Shown: positions 18,501-26,659, counted from the stretch's first letter. The stretch: 31,966 nt of DNA from Coriobacteriaceae bacterium AF45-21 (GCA_027682925.1 JAQCYU010000028.1:1-31966), one strand, 5' to 3'. Notes: generated by a model not told the origin, from the sequence alone. A program made the numbers and translations.

Positions 18501-21500
18501 AACGGTGACGAGGCCAGCGCGGGTCCCATAGGTGCTCTCGTTGTAGTACCAGAGTTGCTTACCAGAGTATTCGCCCTTCGAGTCGATCTCGCTGCCGAAT
18601 GTGACCTTATCGTTTGTCTGGTCATCCTTTATAAAGGTATACACCGCCGAGCCGGTCTTCCCCTCGCCGTAGCCAAAGCTCTCAAGCAAGCTTGCACGGG
18701 TAAAGATGGCGTTGTTCGTAGCACTCGGCACGTTGATGGTACCAAACGTCGCCGTAACCTGGTCGGCACTCGAACCCACGCCCAGTCTTCCAAAAAGTGA
18801 GGTTGCCACCTTGGTGTTGCGGCCGTATCCCGTAGCCGTGATGTTCTTCGCGCTCAGGTTCACGTACGTCTGCATCTCGTTTATAAGCAGAGGCATATAA
18901 GCATCAGCGCCCGTGGCCTCACTAGCGCCATCGACGGTCAAATTGTTGAGCGTAAGGCCATCAATCGAGATTTTTCTAATAGTGGTGGTCGTGCCATTGT
19001 TAGACCCATACACGTAGCGACACACCAGCGCGCCCGAAGAGCTTCCACCCGCGGCGGCAATATCATTCTTGCTTCTCCCGTCATTGACAACGGGCCCAAC
19101 AGTGCCACCCAAAGTGACGGCATTCACCGTAAGATCGCCATTTGCCACCGTTCGGAAAAGACCGCAGTGCATGTTCTCGTGCTGGGTAGCAGCAGAGTTC
19201 AGCTTGTTGCTTTTCTGCTCGGCCTTGATGTCGGAGTAATGGAAGGTGATGGTCGCATTACCAACCGTCACCTTTCCGTTCGGCTGGGTGGGATAGTAAC
19301 TATAGCCCGTCAAATCAATTTCGACGCTTCTGCCGCTTTCGCCGCCGATGGCCACGGCGTCGTTGAACGCTTGCGGCACAATCATCGAGCGAATTGCGGC
19401 TGGAGCATAGCGATAAGCAGACCATAAGAGCAGCTTTTCCGCCGTATCGATTTTGCTAATTTTGGAGCTGCCTTGCCCAAGTGCCGCATAGGCTTTGTCG
19501 AGGTTGTAGTAATACCTCGTCCAGGCATTCGTGTTGTGGTTCTTGCCGAAATCGGAACGGTTGCGATAGCTGTTGTCGTTTCCCGGCTCTCCGCTCATGT
19601 CGAGCTTGCCGTCATTAACGCCGTCTTTGGTATGAAGCGAAACGACGACATTCCATTCGCCGTCCATGAGTTTGCTGGCGTCTTTATTTCCATAGGCAGG
19701 CCTCGTGCTGTTGCCGACCCATTCATCAAACGAAGTAGCATTGTCGTTGCTTTTGATTGCCGTGTTGTTGATTTTCACGCCATTGCCCGCAGCAACACCA
19801 TTGACCTTATATGCAGTGTCCCAACCCGCCTTGTTCTCCAGATACAAGCCGCTATAAGTTTCCACTCCATATGTTGTGGAATTCTCCGTCCTACCGCCTC
19901 GACCGATGAGCAGACCAAGCGTTGTAGCGCTCTCGGCATTGATGGTTGCACCAGAAAGATCGATGGCATAGTTGTTGATAACCCAGTGACCGCTGGCTGC
20001 ATATACGAGCCCGCCGAGTTCACCTGAGCTGTTTGCTGTTATGGAAGCGTTGTTCGTCTTGAGAGCATACGTGCTGTCGCTGGTGTTTGCGCTATCCCCG
20101 ATGGTGACAACCGTATTGCCCCAGCTGTAGCCCAAAAGACCGCCAGCGCCGTTCTTCGCGTCACCGTTCTTGCCAACGGTCATGCTGAACGAATTGAACG
20201 TAAGTCCTGTGATGTTGACGTTGGTCGTATTCGCCGCGGTGCCCTGAGTGATGCAGCCGATAAGGCCGCCAATCTGGGATTTCTTATTGCTCGCGCTGTC
20301 GCCCGCGGTAATCGCATTTTCGCTCGCGGTCGCGTCACCGACCTCGAGACTCGTCACGTTGACGATAGCGACAACGTCCGCCACATAACCGATAGCGCCG
20401 CCAATGCGCGTGTTGCCGTTGAGGGTAGCGCCCGTTTTGACGGTCGCTTGCGCCTTCGTGCTGCCACTTATGTTGCTGCTGCCGAAAGTAACGGTTCCAC
20501 CACCCCTCACGCTACCAGCAATGCCGCCAATGTTGACATCGTTGCCGAACGTATCATCGCAGGTGATTTTCGGCTTGCACGTAACGCCGCTGAGCGTTGT
20601 CTTGCCAGTGATAGTTGCCGCAAGCGAGCCAGCGTCGACGCCTAAGCCGTTATCGAACTTCATAACGCCATCGACGGTGAGGTTATTCACCGTCGCGCCA
20701 CCGCCGATAGCGGCAAAGAGGCCCAGACGGCTGTGCCGGTAAATCTTGCCGTTGCCTTCAGTCGAATCGTTTGCGCCAAGCGCATTGCCGTTGCGCGTAC
20801 CGTAAGGTTCGCCAATCGCCAAGGTAACGGTATGATGGTTGCCCTCGACAGCCCCTACGAAGGCATTAACTTGCCCGGACCCATCACATGCAAGACCTTC
20901 AAGGCCTGTACCTCGCAGGTCAATGTCGGAAGTAATTGAGATAGCATTCCCACTATTACCATACCAGCTCGTAATATTAGCCGTGCCGATGCCGAATACA
21001 CCGCCAAAGTAGCCGTTCGTTTGGACCGTCATGGCAATGCATGCGAATGTATCCGCATCATTAATGAGGTATGTACCCGACTTCCCGTCACCATTTTGGG
21101 ACCGTAGCTGATAACCCCAAGAGTAGCCAGCACTGCTGCCAGCATCTGGAGCACCACTCAGATTGCACAACGGCTGATAAAAGGTGCTTTCATCAAGTTT
21201 AATAAGATCCTTGCTGAGCTTGCCCTCCTCTCCGGTCAGGCGGATAACCTGGTTATAGGTCAGGTCATCGATCCTCGCCGCAGCAGGACGTTTGTAAAGC
21301 CAATAATTATCGTTCGTTGCCTCAGCATCCGAGCCTGAACCTAGAGCAAACACCAATGGGGCGCATCCATCCAAGGATCTAAGAATTTGGCTGGTATTAC
21401 CGTTGGCCTCGAGCTTGCAATCGGATAAATCGGTAGTCCCACGCAAGCGCAAGACGCCGTTCCATGCCGAACCCACAATTCCGGCACCACATGCGATTGA

Positions 21501-23483
21501 TTCGTTTTTATCAGTTTCAACGCGAACGTCCCCGCAGTCCAGAATTCCAAAACGCGAACGCCCGCCCACGCTATAGCCGCTATCCAAGGCGCCAACAACA
21601 CCGCCAAACCCGCAGTTCTTTCCATTGGCTTTTGGAGAATGGCACGTGACGTCCGCGCCGTCAACGATTACAACGCCTCCAGTATTGTTGCTCTTTGCCA
21701 CCCAGCCGACCAGGCCTCCTGCCAGTCGCGGCGCGACGCTGCATGTAGTATCAACCGAACAGCGGTTGCCCGCGGCACCCGTCTTTATATGAAGGGTGTT
21801 GTTCGACTTCTCTGTGTTGGTCACATCCTGAACTCTACCGACCAGACCGCCATAGATGGAGCTGGAGCCCGTCACCAGTTTGCTAGTATACGAGCCACCT
21901 GATATTGCGACATCGCCGTTCGTTGTGTCCAGGAGACCGAACACGCCGCCCGCGCCCGTGTCCCCACTTTGGCCAAGATTCACGCCCTCGCCCGTATCGA
22001 TTTGGTCGTTGTTGGCAAACTCGACCGGGCCGGCAAAACTAACGTCGCCGATGAAGCCGCCGGAACTTTTGCTGTTCGCATCGCCGACGTTGGCGGGACA
22101 GGTGAACTTCTTGTTGTCCGCGCCCAGCGCGAGCCTGGTCGCCTTACCGATGAAGCCGCCACTGGCGGTGGTGCCCTTGACGGTGAGCATGTGCAGGTCG
22201 AGAGCCTCCGTGACGTTGACTGTGGCGCCTGTGTTCGAACCGACGAGACCTGCGACACCACCGGCGGAACCGCTTGCAGACTGAACGGTAGCAGCGGGAA
22301 CATTAAGGGTGCCGACGTTCAAAGTCGCGCCATCCTCGACCGTGCCTACGAGCAGACCGGCATTACCGGAGCTCGTCTCGACGACACCGCCCGCGGCAAG
22401 GCTAGCGGGAAACTTAACAGACCCCACCGTAAAGGTTCCGCTCTTGACTGTATTCGCTAAAAGACCGATGTTTCCCGCTGCATTTACGTTGAGCTTCTCG
22501 AGAGAACCGGCAGGGCCATAGGTGACCTCTGTAGTAAGGTCACCCATCGCCTCACCCAAAAGGGGCGCCGTCAGAGCGGAAGTCGTATCCGTCCCGCCGG
22601 TACCTACGGGATCTGCGATGTTGACCACAGCGTTGAGCGTCTTGCCCCCACCGCTGACCTTCGTAGCGACCATCGGCGCGCTATAGGTAGTTGCGCCTAT
22701 CCACTTTATCTTGACCGTATTGTTTTGGTCAGTCAGTTTGAAGTTATTGAAAACCGTCCGGTTAGACGTAAGCTCAACAGGGCTATCAACGCCATTCAAC
22801 GACCTATAGATTTTGCCTTCAAACGGATGCTCATCACTGCCAAGGCCCTGGAAAGACATGCCGTTCTTAGCCGACTCGGTGAGCTTCGCATCGCCCGTGA
22901 TGATAACCTTGATCTGCGCATCATAGTAAAGCGAAGCGTCGGCGTTAGACAGGACGGCGAACGCCTCCGACGACTTGACATCAAGGCTTCGGATTCCGCT
23001 CCTGTCGTCTTTGCGTACGATGTTTTCCGCGCCGTTCGCCTCGAGCAGCTCGACAAGCTCATCGAGATTTGTAATCGTCGCACCCGCCTGGTCCTCAGCG
23101 TCCTCCGAAGTCGCATCATCGGCATCTTGCTCGGCGTCGTCAGCGGCGGCATCGTCAGCGGCATCGTCGCCTTCCGTCTGGTCGCCCGTGGAATCGGAAC
23201 CCGTAGCGTTATCGGTGGTATCGCCTGCTGCAGCGTCATCCTTCGCCGCGTCATCCCCAGCACTGTCGCTTTCGGCGCCGGTATCACTCGACCCAGACCC
23301 GGTCGTGACATCGCTCTTGGTCTCGCCGCTCTCGGCTGCGTCCGATGCCTCCGCAGCCGCGGTGGCAATCTCGCTCGAGATGTTCTGCCAGCCTGCCGCC
23401 ACGGCGGCGACCGTGGGCGAACATGCCTGGAGCACCATGACCACCGTCATGAACTCTGCGAGTATGCGCTTTGCCGTTCTCAT
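12594..23483 (-). CDS. Giant secreted GLUG-repeat surface protein (3629 aa)
   Basis: An uninterrupted 10.9-kb gene. The N-terminus (MRTAKRILAEFMTVVMVLQA) is a Sec signal. A cysteine after LQA could be a non-canonical lipobox, otherwise cleavage after VAAVAA is likely. Residues ~40-135 are an acidic Asp/Ala/Ser/Thr-rich stalk. From ~400 to ~2650 there are dozens of GGLVG/GGFIG/GGVVG-type GLUG motifs, separated by short Asn/Thr/Ser-rich beta strands (for example NVGGLLGASGYGS, GGFVGKLNQN); this predicts a very long right-handed beta-helix. The last ~950 residues look like beta-sandwich or Ig-like segments. The C-terminus (VTYTLTRVNLNGIDH) has no LPXTG, membrane anchor or basic tail. It is co-directional with three membrane-anchored proteins 40 nt upstream. 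The probable role is adhesion, matrix or glycan contact; the actual ligand is unknown. Its GC is lower than that of the neighbours. Confidence 0.9.
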   Translation of the reverse strand: MRTAKRILAEFMTVVMVLQACSPTVAAVAAGWQNISSEIATAAAEASDAAESGETKSDVTTGSGSSDTGAESDSAGDDAAKDDAAAGDTTDNATGSDSTGDQTEGDDAADDAAADDAEQDADDATSEDAEDQAGATITNLDELVELLEANGAENIVRKDDRSGIRSLDVKSSEAFAVLSNADASLYYDAQIKVIITGDAKLTESAKNGMSFQGLGSDEHPFEGKIYRSLNGVDSPVELTSNRTVFNNFKLTDQNNTVKIKWIGATTYSAPMVATKVSGGGKTLNAVVNIADPVGTGGTDTTSALTAPLLGEAMGDLTTEVTYGPAGSLEKLNVNAAGNIGLLANTVKSGTFTVGSVKFPASLAAGGVVETSSGNAGLLVGTVEDGATLNVGTLNVPAATVQSASGSAGGVAGLVGSNTGATVNVTEALDLHMLTVKGTTASGGFIGKATRLALGADNKKFTCPANVGDANSKSSGGFIGDVSFAGPVEFANNDQIDTGEGVNLGQSGDTGAGGVFGLLDTTNGDVAISGGSYTSKLVTGSSSIYGGLVGRVQDVTNTEKSNNTLHIKTGAAGNRCSVDTTCSVAPRLAGGLVGWVAKSNNTGGVVIVDGADVTCHSPKANGKNCGFGGVVGALDSGYSVGGRSRFGILDCGDVRVETDKNESIACGAGIVGSAWNGVLRLRGTTDLSDCKLEANGNTSQILRSLDGCAPLVFALGSGSDAEATNDNYWLYKRPAAARIDDLTYNQVIRLTGEEGKLSKDLIKLDESTFYQPLCNLSGAPDAGSSAGYSWGYQLRSQNGDGKSGTYLINDADTFACIAMTVQTNGYFGGVFGIGTANITSWYGNSGNAISITSDIDLRGTGLEGLACDGSGQVNAFVGAVEGNHHTVTLAIGEPYGTRNGNALGANDSTEGNGKIYRHSRLGLFAAIGGGATVNNLTVDGVMKFDNGLGVDAGSLAATITGKTTLSGVTCKPKITCDDTFGNDVNIGGIAGSVRGGGTVTFGSSNISGSTKAQATVKTGATLNGNTRIGGAIGYVADVVAIVNVTSLEVGDATASENAITAGDSASNKKSQIGGLIGCITQGTAANTTNVNITGLTFNSFSMTVGKNGDAKNGAGGLLGYSWGNTVVTIGDSANTSDSTYALKTNNASITANSSGELGGLVYAASGHWVINNYAIDLSGATINAESATTLGLLIGRGGRTENSTTYGVETYSGLYLENKAGWDTAYKVNGVAAGNGVKINNTAIKSNDNATSFDEWVGNSTRPAYGNKDASKLMDGEWNVVVSLHTKDGVNDGKLDMSGEPGNDNSYRNRSDFGKNHNTNAWTRYYYNLDKAYAALGQGSSKISKIDTAEKLLLWSAYRYAPAAIRSMIVPQAFNDAVAIGGESGRSVEIDLTGYSYYPTQPNGKVTVGNATITFHYSDIKAEQKSNKLNSAATQHENMHCGLFRTVANGDLTVNAVTLGGTVGPVVNDGRSKNDIAAAGGSSSGALVCRYVYGSNNGTTTTIRKISIDGLTLNNLTVDGASEATGADAYMPLLINEMQTYVNLSAKNITATGYGRNTKVATSLFGRLGVGSSADQVTATFGTINVPSATNNAIFTRASLLESFGYGEGKTGSAVYTFIKDDQTNDKVTFGSEIDSKGEYSGKQLWYYNESTYGTRAGLVTVDNKEANADTPQFGGYLPYVKKGNVNENKVQYHEIKVNQRVPKLTTGCGTYGDPYTITKATELNTVAEYINTQNPSDGWEVTIAADQETLCQRRSSSKDASNEVTYVYKQASKTWVRMIGNDIDPNDTLDDTTMHSYLQSAYYSIEPENDKGESTDTLELDAAVFQGLGNKDYPFRGVIVGNLRGSSQAATQATIKIHNSKDTGALSGLIPYSYGSVVSNLNIEYSGKAASIAHKNKDASGVPGAFFGGVIGCIMGGDNIIDGVSVKASGGFSVAGAAGDNGGAHLVPVGGYVGAVAGGGVIFRNSSRGDGALNDWHSAGASLYDNPYVGRVIDGYAFSELTDDKSLDNTDRNYKVNNLDTSKTGCIKTDATQGRYRGDDANSSAITTTVNDSQGLLVLSAIISSGAAGGSANTNTTNDAYGTYAGSRAYMGGNNAKGVYQFGNKQYGKVRNASYTHVGRPASAAEDFANAISDDMKSPGIQLEGNALGYAGDGSGVNSPYLVKKYATWQTGNICAAQVSGMDLQFKAGETYDMTTYGTGYTGLSGRYYSNACASGKGADRDRIVPLVACINGNGATIKVGSKEASKVYGVTEYADDNYKLTGVGALFGTVTYTSTNVLDSIGTPATDGAAATGNGGYTVQNLKFDDCNISLTYINAAGASSGAGNEQVGVGLLAGTTANASSLADYGKYAGITTNSCRVNGPNNVGGLLGASGYGSRRTDKDTTLLVNRNDTSNSNTRYSPVKLYDCSYSNMDISGVQNVGGFVGKLNQNSAGGVWAKTNMPIAESSTIMSTAASARTGGIVGLAGGGFLVNTDDAGTPSQGAGKAEISNVTLQPAASSATEGTGGLIGRSENGIVSVYNLCIHGDVQNKTVFGVRGSNNLKYVAGAVGEAASGGAFKFDSCVIKDIYLGARECSAGLIGDLKGGCALEVKNSTITGLVVDGSYSGGVVGSIGNTANSVTLLNSTIGENNFTGSKNAAWNSSLGSCSGGVSGDGRGSFRLVNVLMDRNIFGAQTSQGYLFGNSSSADLVNVFVAGIAIRPNSASESLKLMRNSSGTDDLKKVNKKSYIAFAAYEDKLSDAKGATLYGNDAANGNVTVAVSPYVTTSPTSGLVVRASDADTAGRYLFGDGMNVGLATAIQNPSSPGVANRYTYTNIGGINDDGAYQNTSSYNAKSVASMFNANNDASDSKVATDFPVLVISGTDNTTVKSYLNIVTNGGFSDACRLNNENGTNPHVTAKAEVFQLKDGVFVKDGDASNNPTLRVVNNGKNNMSFSPSSDWDNGKGRFTLLTVTFTEAGQSYNVQVPIIVKRKLEIDFTATYDYGTQFKEKDYANLGKDAHVLTSFGEPMTGLLTWTYNSANGKEVDFGWDSYMAAGGSMKGLGKSILFNGADGRLPQGTQLTLIDANVDGKAGGREYHYTVGEGGATSVSLSGNDGFKDSAGNPYQERWLSEILGVSATQDGAGTWTVCDNEAEATAKAKLDGKWTLFKVAGADVPSNSRYTLKVPKEKDTGREKRASESVYLVVNVPKSGDGVTQASINGFTASSIDSNSSGGRISWNLHHVLRTDGSDDIQNSTASTYSILSNYEQNVVDKKDGACIPVSKSEDGAAYVLSLDVMDTVTFSPSQYYTESDHLFYQLDTSLCRYGANNNLMGVSSFPSGTSAIAKFYVAIGNQNYRRSGSDWEPYDASTPAFTQIVTDTGDDSLRLTLDHDLAGIRKRAAGGSFTVRTVVEEIRLTPDGCNKVISLSKQSGEDACTKMSYTAKLSTRKEGLNTSSLTQTKRGNVGYYRMDTGDTTITLSAPDKSQLGINVDDLRPIANGTIGLGATYELGGLSNAAEAIANADSVVYTLSLQRRGTDGTYESVTDDISNYVTVTESKLAAVAPSGSTITFTDSKENGKFKTKNGNTTFSLPFTVKVNTQVEQREQFYANYRLVMTASLVKGDVASATPQSPDYVTYTLTRVNLNGIDH

Positions 23484-23504
23484 CGATTCCGTACCTCTTA
23501 TCCT

Positions 23505-23525
23505 AAAAACTCTGCTTCCAGAGTT
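23505..23525 (-). promoter_or_regulatory. Terminator-like hairpin (possible attenuator) before the giant gene
   Basis: On the minus strand AACTCTG-GAAG-CAGAGTT is followed by TTTA, so five T's run from the stem end. It overlaps the stop codon of the upstream gene and lies about 20 nt before the start of the giant gene. The short 7-bp, AT-containing stem suggests partial rather than full termination, which would make more of the three small proteins than of the giant one. This is inference. Confidence 0.5.
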
Positions 23526-24468
23526 ATTGAGTCTCCGTCGTGCCCGTCAGGGTAGTTCCGCTCACCCTAATGCCCAGGTCACCCCAGTCACCGGGCGTCT
23601 TGCCGTCCGCTCGGTAAAAGTTGACGATCATCGAGCCAGGCTCCATGGTGAACGTAACCGTGTGATTTGTTTTATCCGCCGTCACACCATGGTTGGTCTC
23701 GAAGAACGGATCGATCTCCACGTTCTCCCCCCACGTGAGCGTGACGTTTGCCGGTGCGCCCGTAACCGTCACACGGTAGTTGTACGCAGCGTAATCAGCA
23801 AACTTGCCAGCCTCATCAACCAGCGCGCCCTCAACCGCAGCGGTTTTGACCTCGGCCTTCTTTGACGGCACGACTTTCGCCGCCAGACAGGTGAGCTCGG
23901 TGCCGGGGCTCTCCTTCGAAACAACCATGGCCTTAATCACAAAGTAGGCATGTCCCAACTTGTCCTCAGGAAAGGTCACGGTGTAATCGTTCTTGGTAGG
24001 CTGATTCTCCGGAAGCTTGACGTTTCCGGCGGGTTGGGGCGCATAGCTCCACGTGGCACCATCGAGCCCATACCCCTCGACCGTCAAGGTATACGTCACG
24101 TTTTTATCGTTGCAGAAGTTGCTGTTGCTCAGCAAATAGTTATAGATGCTAAAGGTGAAGCTGCACTGCTTGTTGTTGGGATATACCGTAACAGAGCGCT
24201 GGGCGCGGTCGAGCTCGTCGTTGCCAGGCGCACTCATATAGCCCGTGAGCAGGTCGCTCGCAAACAGGCTCTGCGCGGTGCCCGTTGCGGCGACGGACTT
24301 TAGAAATCCGTTGGCGGTGTAGGCGGAATAGGTAAAGTAACCACCCGTCACGAGCGCCACGGCGCAAGCAAGTGCGATTGCTGCCACAACCAGCTTATTC
24401 TTGGCTAGGCTCTTGCTTTTTGCCAGCTGCTCGCGCTCGGCATCCTGCTGCTTCTCTCGCTTCTCCAT
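23524..24468 (-). CDS. Membrane-anchored exported protein, SipW/TasA-like N-terminus (third of operon)
   Basis: 314 residues. A charged cytoplasmic start (MEKREKQQDAEREQLAKSKS) precedes one TM at about 27-47, LVVAAIALACAVALVTGGYF, followed by TYSAYTANGF. The GG-YF-T-S-xT-N pattern right after a hydrophobic stretch resembles the signal region of SipW-dependent TasA/camelysin-type proteins, but no SipW peptidase gene is in the window. The extracellular part is Thr/Val-rich beta sequence with three cysteines (NKQC, SNFC, ELTC). It starts 14 nt after the preceding gene and ends 40 nt before the giant gene. Probable surface or fibre component; homology was not confirmed. It may instead remain as a simple type II membrane protein. 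Confidence 0.75.
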   Translation of the reverse strand: MEKREKQQDAEREQLAKSKSLAKNKLVVAAIALACAVALVTGGYFTYSAYTANGFLKSVAATGTAQSLFASDLLTGYMSAPGNDELDRAQRSVTVYPNNKQCSFTFSIYNYLLSNSNFCNDKNVTYTLTVEGYGLDGATWSYAPQPAGNVKLPENQPTKNDYTVTFPEDKLGHAYFVIKAMVVSKESPGTELTCLAAKVVPSKKAEVKTAAVEGALVDEAGKFADYAAYNYRVTVTGAPANVTLTWGENVEIDPFFETNHGVTADKTNHTVTFTMEPGSMIVNFYRADGKTPGDWGDLGIRVSGTTLTGTTETQ

Positions 24469-24482
24469 GTGCGCCCCCTCTC

Positions 24483-25322
24483 CTACTTACCGCTCGTGTT
24501 GCGCGCGATCAGGTAGATCACATCGGTCTCTTTGGCGCTCTCGTCCCACGAAAGCTTGATGATAAAGTTGAGCGTGTCATTGTCAGTCGAGCCGTCGAGC
24601 GTCTTAGCGTTGAGTTCGCTCTTGCCGAATTTCTTGTATCGGTAGAGCGGGCGCGCGTTGCGCTGGACGTTTTGATAGTCCTTGAACGTAGGGTCGCTTG
24701 CGCCCTCGCCCGGCACGGCTGCCAGACCGTCGTTCTCCTTGTTGATATATTCGAAGCTCGTAAGCAGGTTCTCTCCGGTTGCTTTCCAGCTATAAGATTT
24801 GCCGTCTGCGGTACCGCTCACGTCGGGCGTCTGGAGCGCAGACGTGTTCTCGGCTCTGTACAGCTCAATAGTGAGACCTGTAATGTTGGTCGTATTCGCG
24901 AGTTGCAGCTCAAAACCGTCACCGCCCGTTTGCACGCAAAACGCGCGCTTGAGCGTCACCGTGTTGCCAGTCTTGGTATCGCCGTATTCGGGGTTGTAGC
25001 TCAGGTCGATCTGCTCTGTTGCCGTAGCGTTGGGGCCCAGCACTTTGAGCTCTGCCGGCTCCTTGATCTTGCCGACGGTGGAGCCGCGATTGGCATCGAC
25101 GAACCATCCGAGCGTCAATCCCAGCAACACGAGAAGCACGGTAAGCAAGCCCATGATGGCAAGGGATTCGCGACGGTGGCCGCTCACCCAAGCCTTGATA
25201 CGCTCGATGCGGCCAGCCGGACGCGCTTCGCCGTGCGAGCCGAACCCGTTGCCGCCGGGGTTTGCCGCTCCTTCGTTGTGTTTGATATCGCCCTGCTCGC
25301 GGGCATTAAGCTGCTCGTCCAT
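24483..25322 (-). CDS. Membrane-anchored exported protein (second of operon)
   Basis: 279 residues with a hydrophilic, Gly/Asn-rich cytoplasmic start of about 50 residues, a basic patch (RIERIKAWVSGHRRE), then one TM (~54-74, LAIMGLLTVLLVLLGLTLGW). The TM is followed by FVDANRGSTVG. This 'GWF-x-N-x-S-T-VG' join closely parallels the 'AWFAANNRVSATG' join of the upstream gene product, so the two probably derive from one family. The outer domain (~85-279) is beta-rich with one visible cysteine and ends TDVIYLIARNTSGK. Its ATG directly abuts the stop of the upstream gene (TAAATG), indicating translational coupling. No enzymatic motif was seen. Confidence 0.75.
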   Translation of the reverse strand: MDEQLNAREQGDIKHNEGAANPGGNGFGSHGEARPAGRIERIKAWVSGHRRESLAIMGLLTVLLVLLGLTLGWFVDANRGSTVGKIKEPAELKVLGPNATATEQIDLSYNPEYGDTKTGNTVTLKRAFCVQTGGDGFELQLANTTNITGLTIELYRAENTSALQTPDVSGTADGKSYSWKATGENLLTSFEYINKENDGLAAVPGEGASDPTFKDYQNVQRNARPLYRYKKFGKSELNAKTLDGSTDNDTLNFIIKLSWDESAKETDVIYLIARNTSGK

Positions 25323-26414
25323 TTATTTATCCGCCTCCTTGGCGGTAAAGCGCACGCGAATGTACTTGACGTTCTTGCCGATAATCTCGTCGGCGTTGTT
25401 GTAATAATTGGCGCAGGTTTCCACATCCGCAGAGGACATGCCGGCTCCGACAGGCGGAACCGCGCTAGGCGCCTGACCTGGCACGCTCGTGCTATCGGCG
25501 CGGAAATAGCACGCGTGGTTATTGTTGATGTCGCCGACGAGGGTCGTGTATCCCCCCTCGTCGCCTGTGTTAGCGAAAAGGTTGCCACCGTAGCCGGCGT
25601 TGCCCGTGCGAACATAGCTCTTGAACTGCTCCGGCCAAATCCAGTAGAGGGTTTTGGTGACGGTTTCGGTCGTATTGTTTGAGCCCTCAGCACGAAAGCT
25701 CTTCGCCGGAATGGTAAAGCTCTGTGTGATGACGGTGACGCTCGCTCCGTCCTGGGTCACCGTGGTTGTCGTGGGAACCAGCGGATTGGAGTAAAAGCCA
25801 GAGGTGTCTTTGCCCTGGAAAACCAAGATATGGCCGCGCACCAGATTTTTAAGCGAGTTGATGATCTCTTCATTTTTCGATGCGTCCGTAGCAGTGCCGT
25901 CCGTGCCCGCAACGCTCGTCTGGACAGAAATCTCCCAGGTCATCTCCACCGTAATATCGTGCAGGTCGTTGCAGAGCGGCTTGACGTTGAGCTGAAGCTG
26001 GCCCGCCGACCCCGGAGAAAGACTGCCATCGGCACTCATGTTATTGAGGTTGAAAAGATTGTTCACGGCAAGGCTTGTACTGTCCGACGCGTAGTTGTCC
26101 TGGGCGTCGTACTTACCTGCTGTGCCGCCCTGCGTTCCCGAGAGCACAAACCGTGGGCCCTTCGCCCCGATCGTACTCCCCGTGGCACTCACTCGGTTAT
26201 TCGCGGCAAACCAGGCCAGGCATGCAAAGATGGCAACGATGGCGGCCAGCACAAACAGACCGCTCACCAGGAAATCCTTCCAGAAATCCTTGAGGGTCCG
26301 CACATGCTCGTCGGCAGCTTGGCGGTACTCGGCCGCCGTCTTGTGCTGCTGGAGCTCGCTATGTCGGTCCATGCCACTCATCGTTTGCGTTTGCCCTGCT
26401 AGCGGGCGTGCCAT
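25323..26414 (-). CDS. Membrane-anchored exported protein (first of operon)
   Basis: Up to 363 residues. A cytoplasmic start with a Gln/His/Lys-rich helix (ELQQHKTAAEYRQAADEHVR) precedes one TM at about 48-70 (LFVLAAIVAIFACLAWF), followed by AANNRVSATGSTIGAKG. This WF..N..VSA.G..I.A join is typical of TasA-like exported proteins in Gram-positives. The outer region is Thr/Asn-rich beta sequence and includes a Pro/Ala segment (PGQAPSAVPPVGAG). For the ATG at 26414 the GGAAAGG motif is directly adjacent; an internal ATG at 26381 (MSGMDRH) has AGGG six bases upstream and may be the real start. It heads the operon with two paralogue-like genes and the giant gene. Function unknown; surface-fibre or scaffold role inferred from context. 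Confidence 0.72.
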   Translation of the reverse strand: MARPLAGQTQTMSGMDRHSELQQHKTAAEYRQAADEHVRTLKDFWKDFLVSGLFVLAAIVAIFACLAWFAANNRVSATGSTIGAKGPRFVLSGTQGGTAGKYDAQDNYASDSTSLAVNNLFNLNNMSADGSLSPGSAGQLQLNVKPLCNDLHDITVEMTWEISVQTSVAGTDGTATDASKNEEIINSLKNLVRGHILVFQGKDTSGFYSNPLVPTTTTVTQDGASVTVITQSFTIPAKSFRAEGSNNTTETVTKTLYWIWPEQFKSYVRTGNAGYGGNLFANTGDEGGYTTLVGDINNNHACYFRADSTSVPGQAPSAVPPVGAGMSSADVETCANYYNNADEIIGKNVKYIRVRFTAKEADK

Positions 26415-26465
26415 CCTTTCCGCTCGGTCGCGTTTATCCGTTGTTCGCAGGTAGAGAATTCAGGC

Positions 26466-26493
26466 AGAATACAACACCGTACGATAAGGTAAA
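26466..26493 (-). promoter_or_regulatory. Candidate promoter of the surface-protein operon
   Basis: On the minus strand TTTACC and TATTCT are separated by 16 nt, ending about 50 nt before the first start codon. The match to consensus is weak, and the AT-rich leader contains other possible -10s. The remaining sequence between this operon and the terminator at 26617 shows no gene. Confidence 0.3.
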
Positions 26494-26616
26494 AGAATAG
26501 CATTGACCTGCGGCTTGCTCCACAACGCAAGCCTTAATGATGTCTTAAAGATTACGAACAGCAGCCACGCCCATATGCCAAGGACTTGGTGCAAACTAAT
26601 CTGCCCCCTGCACCAA

Positions 26617-26659
26617 AACCGGGGTGGGGCCCGCTGTTCTTGCAGGCCCCACCCCGGTT
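26617..26659 (-). terminator. Terminator of the 2-enoate reductase gene
   Basis: A perfect 15-bp stem: arms 26617-26631 and 26645-26659 (AACCGGGGTGGGGCC) with a 13-nt loop, followed on the minus strand by TTGG, so only four T's. A second hairpin with 10-bp arms (GGCGGGGCGG, 26689-26718) lies nearer the stop codon. Confidence 0.7.
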
